Assembly: GCA_003647435.1 (NCBI GenBank)
Contig: QMMV01000116.1
Coordinates: 1-6,633, forward strand
Direction: 5' to 3'
From: Deltaproteobacteria bacterium
GTDB taxonomy: Bacteria; Desulfobacterota; Desulfobacteria; Desulfobacterales; C00003060
DNA length: 6,633 bases
Shown: positions 1-4,870 of the stretch, one piece after another
Layout: every line of letters begins with the position of its first letter
How positions within the stretch are numbered: position 1 is the stretch's first letter
The notes under the pieces: model-generated
The model's input: only the letters and a program-made list of their open reading frames with translations
Told to the model about the DNA's origin: nothing
Database searches by the model: none
Program-made: the position numbers and the translations under genes

Positions 1-1106
1 TGCTCCTGATTCCCGTAAACAGCATAATACGTGTAATCTCCAGGCGCTAATGGCTGGGTTTCAAAATAGCCCTGATCATTAACCGGATAGATGCCAACCA
101 GGTTGCCGTCTGCGTCAAACACCTTGACACGCACACCGCGCAGGACCTGGCCGTTCACTGTTACTGTCCCATTTTTCCGCTCGGCCCCCGAAGCGAGGGT
201 GAAATCCACGGTGACGTTTGTCGCCGTCAAGTCGAACGGGTCTGAAGTCGCTTCAAGGTACATCGGATCATAAGGATGGACGACCAGGCGGTAGCTTCCA
301 GCCGGCTCGGTGAAACTGTAAGTGCCATTACGCACCGTGGTTTCGTCAACATACCAGTAGCCTCCGGCAGCAGCCATCGGCTTTTGCAGCTCCACGACAG
401 AGCCATTGGCCTGTGTGCCCCCTTGATAAGTCACACTCCCGCTGATCGTATATTCAGGTGCGTGAACGGTGATACTTCCACCTTCCAGCGAAGCAGTATA
501 CACAGGGGTCGGATAATATCCTTGCGCATTTGAATAAGCTGCAGGCATGCCGACGAGGACGGGAATAAAGGTGGGTGCGTCATATCCGGCGTCGGGATTT
601 TCAATTATCGTTTTCAGCAGCTCTATCGGGTACGTGCCGTCGCCGCCCTTGATGCGAAACTTTGCCTTGAAAAGCCTCGTGCCCGTGAGTGCACGGGCCG
701 ATGCGGCCGCGACTGCCACCCTGCCGAACTTATTACCGTCCGGATCGGCCAGGTCGTTTGCCTGGTAGAACAGGGTATCTCCGACCACCTCGGCCGTATA
801 GCCGGTATATGTGCCCGCTTCTCCTGTTGTCGTAGTATAGTATTCAGAGGCGTCGCTGATGGCCTTTGTCTCCTGCTCGAGACCCACAAATTCAAAGATA
901 TCAGGGTCGTATCCAAGCGTGAAGGCAACGCCACCGACCTCTACCCCCTGGTCTAAGCTCATCGTTATCGGCAATGTCGCCGTGTAACCAACATCGCCGG
1001 AGTCGCTTCCCACGGTGAGCGTGTTAGCCGTAGCCGTTCCAAAGACCATGAAACAACTGAGCAGCAGAACAGCTAAACAGACTGAGAATTTCTTTGTGTT
1101 ATTCAT
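1..1106 (-). CDS. Secreted cohesin-domain protein with carboxypeptidase-regulatory-like repeats (3' end outside window)
   Basis: This reading frame is open for 368 codons and runs off the left edge, so the C-terminus is missing. The ATG at 1106 follows AGGGAGG with a 6-base gap. Residues 1-27 form a signal peptide (MNNTKK, then a hydrophobic core ending GTATA). Residues about 28-215 look like a cohesin module: a beta-rich start (NTLTVGSDSG) and the typical strand GGVAFTLGYDPDIFEFVG at 58-75. Two Ig-like carboxypeptidase-regulatory (CarboxypepD_reg) domains follow: about 218-303 (YTISGSVTYQGG, NGTYSFTEPAGSYRLVV) and about 312-368+ (GTVTVNGQVLRGVRVKVFDADG, then APGDYTYYAVYG). Cohesins bind dockerins, and non-cellulosomal members are known in many bacteria. 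The partner here may be the EF-hand protein encoded at 2352-2774. The missing end could carry an anchor or sorting signal. No catalytic domain is visible. Confidence 0.85.
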   Translation of the reverse strand, partial: MNNTKKFSVCLAVLLLSCFMVFGTATANTLTVGSDSGDVGYTATLPITMSLDQGVEVGGVAFTLGYDPDIFEFVGLEQETKAISDASEYYTTTTGEAGTYTGYTAEVVGDTLFYQANDLADPDGNKFGRVAVAAASARALTGTRLFKAKFRIKGGDGTYPIELLKTIIENPDAGYDAPTFIPVLVGMPAAYSNAQGYYPTPVYTASLEGGSITVHAPEYTISGSVTYQGGTQANGSVVELQKPMAAAGGYWYVDETTVRNGTYSFTEPAGSYRLVVHPYDPMYLEATSDPFDLTATNVTVDFTLASGAERKNGTVTVNGQVLRGVRVKVFDADGNLVGIYPVNDQGYFETQPLAPGDYTYYAVYGNQE

Positions 1107-1134
1107 ATTAAACCTCCCTAACCGAATAAACCGG

Positions 1135-1176
1135 AAACTCGAAGTACGAAATACGAAATCCTAAACAAATCCAAAC
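1135..1176. repeat. AT-rich CGAAATACGAAAT-type intergenic repeat, copy 1
   Basis: A run of short GAA/CGAAAT units lies just upstream of the cohesin gene. The 21 bases at 1140-1160 match the reverse complement of 5442-5462 at 20 of 21 positions. The flanking words AAACTCGAA and AAACAAAT also occur in copy 2. It is non-coding and looks like a dispersed intergenic repeat. Confidence 0.65.
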
Positions 1177-1186
1177 AAAATGTTAT

Positions 1187-1234
1187 GGACGCAGAGCGTC
1201 CAGTGATATGTGTTCCCACGCTGAGCATGGGAAC
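1187..1234. repeat. Twin-hairpin REP-like palindromic element
   Basis: Two adjacent hairpins are visible. The first is GGACGC-aga-GCGTCC (1187-1201), a perfect 6-bp stem. The second runs 1212-1234, with GTTCCCA pairing to TGGGAAC, one mismatch, then GC/GC around a three-base loop. The combination of a GGACGCAGAGCGTCC hairpin and a GTTCCCACGC...GGGAAC hairpin resembles a dispersed repeat I recall from many bacterial genomes. Neither stem is followed by a T-run on either strand, so it is not a standard intrinsic terminator. Confidence 0.6.
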
Positions 1235-1257
1235 CAGGATTAGTCCTCGCCACACCT

Positions 1258-2163
1258 CTATTTACCGGTCATTTCTCTGAACCGGGCTATTCTTTTTAAG
1301 GCCTCGATCCTGTTTATGTGCGAGGCCTTCATCTCTTTAAACTTGTTCGCCTCATCTGCGTAGACCTGCAAAAGAGCAAGCTTTTTTTCAGGGTCTTTTG
1401 CAGAGGCAATCTCTTCTCGAAGCAGCATAAGCTCCTGATAGTGCTGCGCCTCTTTGCGCTCGAGGTCCTTTTGCAAGAAAAAGATCGGGGAAATACCGCT
1501 TTCAGGCCCCTGATATGCGTCGCCGGGCACTGTCTGAGAAGGGATGAGGATGCCCCTGCTTTGAAGGTTGCCATAAGTGACAAATTCTTCTCCGGAGCCA
1601 ACCATAACAGTTTTGAAAACCTTGCCTCGATCAGCCTTTTTGATCCTTGCGGTTTCAGGCAGAACGGAGACTACTTTTCCCGTAAACGTTCCCCCGGGAT
1701 AAATCTTCAGTGAGGTGAGCTGCCATGCTGATCCCTTCTTACTATAGATGGCGGCGTAATTATATCCCTTGAGCAGCGATTTTAAAGCATCTTCCAGCGG
1801 TTTATTATCAATATCAGCATTGATAAGCCCCGGGCGGAGCTTTTCGGCTACCGCTATCTCGACCCCTGTGGTTTTCGAAACCTCTTTCAGCAATTGCAAT
1901 AGGGGGGTCCCGCTCGCTTTGACCGTGATCCGGCCATCCTGGAAGGAAAGCACAGGCTTATCAGGTGCCGTTGCTGCCCGGACAACAGAGGGCATCAACA
2001 AACAGGCAACTACCATCATTACAGTGATACTCAATTTACAGAAACCGGGAAGCTGAAAAAAGCCACCCTGGCTCCCTCTTGCCAAAAGAGGGAAATATGC
2101 GATGTAAACACCACACCGTTCTTTTTGGGGGGCAGTGCCCGCTCTAAAGTGCTCAATCTTCAT
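1258..2163 (-). CDS. Exported STN-like-domain protein with C-terminal coiled coil
   Basis: Numbering is from the ATG at 2163 (301 residues). Residues 44-63 are a hydrophobic signal segment ending PSVVRA|ATA. Residues about 72-153 resemble an STN (secretin/TonB short N-terminal) domain: a GRITVKASGTPLLQLLKEVS strand-helix unit, then TTGVEIAVAEKL, then NADIDNKPLEDALKSLLKGYNYAAIY. A basic beta-rich stretch follows (160-225). Residues about 230-299 are charged and helical, probably a coiled coil, ending KRIARFREMTGK. No secretin channel or TonB plug follows, so this is a stand-alone periplasmic protein, perhaps a scaffold or adaptor. The start is doubtful. TTG codons at 2208, 2085 and 2034 and ATGs at 2205, 2019 and 2016 are in frame, none has a strong Shine-Dalgarno, and residues 25-40 are coded by a hairpin repeat. 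The true start may lie near 2034-2085. The function is unknown. Confidence 0.75.
   Translation of the reverse strand: MKIEHFRAGTAPQKERCGVYIAYFPLLARGSQGGFFQLPGFCKLSITVMMVVACLLMPSVVRAATAPDKPVLSFQDGRITVKASGTPLLQLLKEVSKTTGVEIAVAEKLRPGLINADIDNKPLEDALKSLLKGYNYAAIYSKKGSAWQLTSLKIYPGGTFTGKVVSVLPETARIKKADRGKVFKTVMVGSGEEFVTYGNLQSRGILIPSQTVPGDAYQGPESGISPIFFLQKDLERKEAQHYQELMLLREEIASAKDPEKKLALLQVYADEANKFKEMKASHINRIEALKRIARFREMTGK
2073..2093. repeat. Short hairpin repeat inside the apparent 5' end of the STN gene
   Basis: TCCCTCTT (2073-2080) and AAGAGGGA (2086-2093) form a perfect 8-bp stem with a 5-base loop, next to GCCACCCTGGC. This is intergenic-repeat-like sequence, which argues that translation of the STN-like gene starts downstream of it. 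Confidence 0.5.
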
Positions 2164-2269
2164 TCGTTTAACCCTGAACCGTGAACCTGAGTGGTCACGC
2201 TGCATCAATGGATCTTCCCGAAATTATCAGACGTTCTGTTGTCCGTAATCCGTTGCAAAACAAGGAGGA

Positions 2270-2341
2270 TTTGGTCGGCCTCCAGGGAACCGCCCACAGG
2301 CGAATATCGGCTCAAAAGGCAATCACGCCAGAGGGACCAAA
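2270..2341 (-). other. Candidate structured RNA element between two exported-protein genes
   Basis: Read on the minus strand, this 72-base segment begins TTTGGTC and ends GACCAAA, a perfect 7-bp closing stem. The stem continues after a 2-base bulge with CCTCTGG against CTGGAGG (two G-U pairs), giving about 14 pairs. Inside is a further perfect hairpin, CGCC-tgtg-GGCG (2291-2302). The element lies 10 bases past the stop of the dockerin-like gene and upstream of the STN gene, so it could be a leader, a processing or attenuation structure, or a folded repeat. I could not match it with confidence to a riboswitch family. The plus strand folds similarly, so orientation is not proven. Confidence 0.35.
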
Positions 2342-2351
2342 AAAACTCGAT

Positions 2352-2774
2352 TTAGCAAAACGGCTGTGGTGGAGGTGTGGCCTGTTTCGGGTCAACAGAT
2401 TGAAAAGGTATGTCCTTATATTCCTTGAAGATTGTTACTGACGGGATGTGGCTGAAAGCCTGGGAGGAATAAACAGCCAGGAAAGCGGATGCGGCTGAAA
2501 CTGTTTTCTGGTCTTCTTTTTGTATCCGGGTCTCACAACCTGACAGGGCCCGGAAGGCTTTGACGGCAGGCACGAGATATGCGGTCAGGCTTTTTGATCC
2601 CGGCAGCGGGGAATCAGTACCGGATTCAGACAGAATCTGCAGGGCCTGGACGGCAATGATGGCGTCTTTTAGATCAATCTTGCTGTTTCCGTCGACATCA
2701 CCGGATAAAAACCCTGTTGTCAGCAGATTGGCAAGAAAAAAGAAGACAAGTATGACAGCCGCTATATGTCGCAT
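2352..2774 (-). CDS. Small exported protein with dockerin-like EF-hand repeat
   Basis: A 140-residue protein. The ATG at 2774 follows AGAGG with a 6-base gap. Residues 1-21 are a signal peptide (MRHIAAVILVFFFLANLL). Immediately after it, residues 25-49 match a dockerin type I / EF-hand repeat: GDVDGNSKIDLKDAI, with calcium ligands D26, D28, N30, D34 and D37 at loop positions 1, 3, 5, 9 and 12, then the helix AVQALQILS. Residues 54-78 look like a second, degenerate copy: the helix PAVKAFRALS is kept but the calcium loop is lost. The rest (79-140) is unrecognised and ends in a proline-rich tail, ATPPPQPFC. Canonical dockerins have two intact loops, so this is atypical. It is first in the minus-strand cluster ending in a cohesin gene and is probably secreted to the periplasm or surface. 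A plain calcium-binding protein is the alternative. Confidence 0.75.
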   Translation of the reverse strand: MRHIAAVILVFFFLANLLTTGFLSGDVDGNSKIDLKDAIIAVQALQILSESGTDSPLPGSKSLTAYLVPAVKAFRALSGCETRIQKEDQKTVSAASAFLAVYSSQAFSHIPSVTIFKEYKDIPFQSVDPKQATPPPQPFC

Positions 2775-2825
2775 TAGAAGCCTCTGTGAGGTACAGCGCC
2801 AGCGTGAATCCTTAGCTCACTGGTG

Positions 2826-2854
2826 CAAGTAACAGGAAAATAAGCTCCTGTCAA
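2826..2854 (-). promoter_or_regulatory. Sigma70-like promoter for the dockerin-like gene
   Basis: On the minus strand a consensus TTGACA (2854-2849) is followed 17 bases later by TACTTG (2831-2826), preceded by TGT. The -35 is perfect and the -10 is weak. Transcription would start near 2818, giving a leader of about 45 bases before the ATG at 2774. It could drive the whole cluster. Confidence 0.5.
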
Positions 2855-2931
2855 GGATAAAATCTCAGGTTTCGCACCTTTCGACCGGATCCCAATGTAC
2901 TTTGCCTTGACTTATTGAAAACACGGTCGAG

Positions 2932-2962
2932 GGTGGCCGTATCGTGACTGCCTACGGCCACC
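2932..2962. repeat. Perfect 10-bp inverted repeat
   Basis: GGTGGCCGTA (2932-2941) and TACGGCCACC (2953-2962) pair perfectly around an 11-base loop. No T-run follows on either strand. A strong Shine-Dalgarno begins 12 bases downstream, so it may be a leader hairpin or the end of an element remnant. Confidence 0.55.
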
Positions 2963-2988
2963 GCAAACAAAAGAAGGAGGAAATTCCC

Positions 2989-3092
2989 ATGAGTCGAAGA
3001 TGAAGAAGAAGCTAAGCATGACCCATGACATGTTATCTACATATAACATGCCTCCCTCTCGTGCAATGAAATCCATCACACCTTTTGTGTGA
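2989..3092 (+). other. Tiny overlapping reading frames behind a strong ribosome binding site, possibly a gene remnant
   Basis: AAGGAGG (2974-2980) lies 8 bases before the ATG at 2989, which opens only a 4-codon frame (MSRR, stop 3001-3003). Its stop overlaps another ATG at 3000 (ATGA) that opens 30 codons (3000-3092, MKKKLSMTHDMLST...). Good initiation signals before such a short frame suggest a leader peptide, a small coupled protein, or the surviving 5' end of a deleted gene such as a transposase. I cannot tell which; the 30-codon product has no recognised feature. Confidence 0.2.
3029..3050. promoter_or_regulatory. Inverted repeat CATGTTAT-N6-ATAACATG, operator-like
   Basis: Two perfect 8-base arms (3029-3036 and 3043-3050) are separated by 6 bases, with a centre-to-centre spacing of 14 bases. 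The CATGT/ACATG half-site recurs in the toxin-antitoxin control region at 3256-3270. The repeat could be a distal binding site of the same regulator, or it may be incidental. Confidence 0.3.
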
Positions 3093-3147
3093 AATTTGAC
3101 ACCACGATGGCAAATCGGGGCTATCGCTACCGACCTCCGACTTCTTC

Positions 3148-3192
3148 CCCCCGTGAAATTCGTTTACTACAGAGAACCGTATTTCACCGGGG
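3148..3192. repeat. Inverted repeat with 12-base arms
   Basis: CCCCCGTGAAAT (3148-3159) and ATTTCACCGGGG (3181-3192) are complementary at 11 of 12 positions with a 21-base loop, flanked by near-identical CGACCTC words. It looks like a REP/MITE-like palindromic unit and has no T-tract. Confidence 0.5.
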
Positions 3193-3237
3193 CGACCTCT
3201 GACCTCCCGGGTAGTTACGTGCCGTCCCCATTTTTTG

Positions 3238-3279
3238 TTGACACCAGGGAGGATCCATGTTTACATGTAACCATATAAT
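3238..3279 (+). promoter_or_regulatory. Promoter/operator of the toxin-antitoxin pair
   Basis: A consensus TTGACA lies at 3238-3243 and a perfect TATAAT at 3274-3279, but they are 30 bases apart, so they cannot form one promoter. TTGACA would use a weak -10 inside 3261-3266; TATAAT would use a non-consensus -35. Between them is the 10-bp palindrome TTACATGTAA (3261-3270), overlapping CATGT-tt-ACATG (3256-3267). A palindrome over the promoter suits autorepression by the antitoxin or the complex, as known for Phd/YefM systems. Confidence 0.5.
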
Positions 3280-3300
3280 GTAGTCACAAGAGGAGGGGAA

Positions 3301-3534
3301 ATGATCAAGTCAAATATCAGGGAAGTAAAGGCCAAATTGTCTGCTTATCTTTCCAGGGTGGAACAAGGGGAAAAAATTATGATTGTCCGAAGAGGCAAGT
3401 CTGTGGCTATCCTGGAACCGGTTGAACATGCGGTCCCATTGCCCAGTCTGAAAGAGTTCCGTCAACAAATAAGCATGAAGGGCCTGCCTGCTTCTGAAAC
3501 CATTATCAGAATGCGAAAGGAATCCAGATATTGA
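3301..3534 (+). CDS. Phd/YefM-type antitoxin
   Basis: A 77-residue protein. The ATG at 3301 follows AGGAGGGG with a short gap. The N-terminal half (1-45) is the Phd/YefM DNA-binding fold: IREVKAKLSAYLSRVEQGEKI, then the strand pair IMIVRRGKSVAILEPVE, the family's hallmark VxRRGKxVAxL motif. Residues 48-77 (LPSLKEFRQQISMKGLPA...IIRMRKESRY) form the C-terminal toxin-binding tail. The stop overlaps the start of the PIN toxin gene by four bases (TTGA), so translation is probably coupled. The product should neutralise the toxin and repress the operon through the palindrome at 3261-3270. Pairing of Phd-type antitoxins with PIN toxins is known. Confidence 0.9.
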   Translation: MIKSNIREVKAKLSAYLSRVEQGEKIMIVRRGKSVAILEPVEHAVPLPSLKEFRQQISMKGLPASETIIRMRKESRY

Positions 3535-3962
3535 CGGACCTTCACTACATAGATACTTCCTATTTAGTTCCTTACTACCTCCCCGAAGCAAACAGTGAGA
3601 TGGTAGAGAAAAAGCTGCTGAAGCTGCCGGCGGGCTCCATAATGATCAGTCCCCTTGTTCGGGCCGAGTTTGCCTCGCTTCTATCAAGAAAGTACAGAAC
3701 AAAGGAAATGACTGAAGCAGATGCCCGACGCGTCATGACAACCCTGGATCGACATCTGAATATCGGAGCTCTGCGTCTCACTTCCATAGACTCCTGCGAC
3801 TTCAAAAAAGCAACCGAATGGATCATGACAATGAAACATTCCTTGAGGGCGCCTGATGCTCTTCACCTCGCTGTAGCAGCTCGACATGATGCTGTATTCT
3901 GGACCCTGGACAAGGCTCTTGCCCGAGCCGCCAGGTGGGCAGGGCTTAAAACACGCAAATGA
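3531..3962 (+). CDS. vapC: PIN-domain ribonuclease toxin, VapC family
   Basis: A 143-residue single-domain protein of normal VapC length. The acidic residues expected for the metal-dependent PIN active site are all present: D8 in YIDTSYLVPYY, E46 in VRAEFASLLSRK, D109 in LRAPDALHLAVA, and D127 in FWTLDKALARAA. It should therefore be an intact ribonuclease that cleaves specific RNAs (tRNA or rRNA in studied members). The predicted start is TTG at 3531, overlapping the antitoxin stop; a weak start plus overlap would keep toxin below antitoxin levels. No better in-frame start precedes the D8 motif. The gene ends 18 bases from the convergent phosphorylase stop, with no terminator hairpin between. 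Confidence 0.92.
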   Translation: MTDLHYIDTSYLVPYYLPEANSEMVEKKLLKLPAGSIMISPLVRAEFASLLSRKYRTKEMTEADARRVMTTLDRHLNIGALRLTSIDSCDFKKATEWIMTMKHSLRAPDALHLAVAARHDAVFWTLDKALARAARWAGLKTRK

Positions 3963-3980
3963 AGGATTTAAAGTGCCCGG

Positions 3981-4853
3981 TTATTTCTCCGACTGCCCAC
4001 TCCCTGCTGTCTCCTGGCTCCTGTCTCCTGGCCCCTGGCTACTTATAACCCTCTCAATGATGGCCTGAAGGCGGGGGGCGGTATGCCCGGCTGCCTTGAT
4101 AATATCTTCAAAGCGGGCGGGTTGGGGATTATCGGGAAGATTCATGTTTGTAATGACGGAAAACGCCAGGATGGCCATCCCTGCATGGGCGGCTGCTATT
4201 ATCTCGGCCACGGTTGAAAGCCCCACGGCATCAGCACCGATAGTCCTCAAAAAACGTATTTCGGCCGGCGTTTCAAGAGACGGCCCGGCAAGGCCGACAT
4301 AAACCCCTTCCTGGAGGCGAACGCTTTCCCGCAGGGCAGCCTCTTTTGCCAGCGCCATAAGATTCCGGTCATAGACCCTGGACATGTCCGGAAACCGCGG
4401 GCCCCACTCATCTATGTTTGGCCCGATTAGGGGATTGTCTCCGGTAAGATTGATATGATCGACTATAAGCATGATGTCGCCCGTATTAAACAGAGGGTTT
4501 ATTCCACCGGCGGCATTGGTCAATATGAAAGTCTTTATCCCGAGCACTTGCATCACCCTTATCGGTATGGTAACCTCCTTCATGCTGTAACCCTCGTAAT
4601 AATGGAAGCGACCCTGCATCGCCAGCACCCTCTTTCCGTTGATCTCGCCACATAACAGCCTTCCATGGTGCCCCGGAGCCGTGGATACAGGAAAATTCGG
4701 AATCTCGCTGTAGCTGACGGCCTTCAGATTTTGGAGGCTTTCCGCCGCCCTGCCAAGGCCGGTTCCCAAGAGTAGACCTATGCCGGGTGTGGTTTCAATC
4801 CTCGAATGAACAAAATCAGCAGCCTCAAGGACTTTATCTTTGAATGATTTCAT
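3981..4853 (-). CDS. punA: Purine nucleoside phosphorylase, trimeric (PNP/MTAP) family
   Basis: A 290-residue enzyme. The ATG at 4853 has GGAGAGG 9 bases upstream and is preferred over the in-frame TTG at 4871. It should split 6-oxopurine nucleosides with phosphate in purine salvage, in the cytoplasm. Family motifs in order: GTGLG (30-34), GHHGRL (61-66), MQGRFHYYEGY (79-89; R82 and H84), TNAAGGIN (112-119), LTGDNPLIGPN (136-146), GPSLETPAE (190-198; E194, the purine-binding Glu), GLSTVAE (211-217) and ITNMN (234-238; N236, the 6-oxopurine Asn). Departures from my memory of the family are L212 for Met and A216 for Pro in GMSTVPE, and F248 where the ribose-5'-OH His of the HEEV motif normally sits. 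The 5' specificity may thus differ, and a methylthioinosine phosphorylase is the main alternative. The last 20 or so residues (SSQGPGDRSQETAGSGQSEK) come from a tandem repeat and are probably not part of the fold. Confidence 0.93.
   Translation of the reverse strand: MKSFKDKVLEAADFVHSRIETTPGIGLLLGTGLGRAAESLQNLKAVSYSEIPNFPVSTAPGHHGRLLCGEINGKRVLAMQGRFHYYEGYSMKEVTIPIRVMQVLGIKTFILTNAAGGINPLFNTGDIMLIVDHINLTGDNPLIGPNIDEWGPRFPDMSRVYDRNLMALAKEAALRESVRLQEGVYVGLAGPSLETPAEIRFLRTIGADAVGLSTVAEIIAAAHAGMAILAFSVITNMNLPDNPQPARFEDIIKAAGHTAPRLQAIIERVISSQGPGDRSQETAGSGQSEK
4007..4040. repeat. 14-base tandem repeat inside the 3' end of the phosphorylase gene
   Basis: CTGTCTCCTGGCTC (4007-4020) is followed directly by CTGTCTCCTGGCCC (4021-4034) and a partial third unit CTGGCT. 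The copies differ at one base. The repeat encodes the hydrophilic C-terminal tail of the enzyme. Confidence 0.7.
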
Positions 4854-4870
4854 GGTAACATTCCTCTCCA

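Larger units (their letters stand above)
2775..3300. other. 526-base intergenic region without a convincing gene
   Basis: It holds the minus-strand promoter for the exported-protein cluster (2826-2854), a perfect 10-bp hairpin (2932-2962), a strong orphan ribosome binding site with tiny reading frames (2974-3092), inverted repeats (3029-3050 and 3148-3192), and the control region of the toxin-antitoxin pair (3238-3300). Imperfect direct copies of CGACCTCyGACyTC flank the large inverted repeat at 3131-3144 and 3193-3206. The mix of repeats suggests remnants of small mobile or REP-like elements. Confidence 0.6.

Noticed and set aside
623..934. Minus-strand frame within the cohesin gene
   Set aside because: It lies in a different frame of a well-supported signal-peptide/cohesin gene and its product has no protein-like motif.
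1769..2056. Plus-strand frames opposite the STN gene, also those at 1318-1713 and 1329-1601
   Set aside because: They are antisense or frame-shifted shadows of the minus-strand gene, with no ribosome binding site or recognisable protein features.
2270..2341. A tRNA gene, because a 72-base segment is closed by a perfect 7-bp stem
   Set aside because: Neither strand shows a D arm, a plausible anticodon arm or a canonical T arm at the right places, and no CCA follows.
3096..3278. 60-codon plus-strand frame before the antitoxin gene
   Set aside because: It starts at TTG without a Shine-Dalgarno, spans an inverted repeat and a promoter region, and has no recognisable features.
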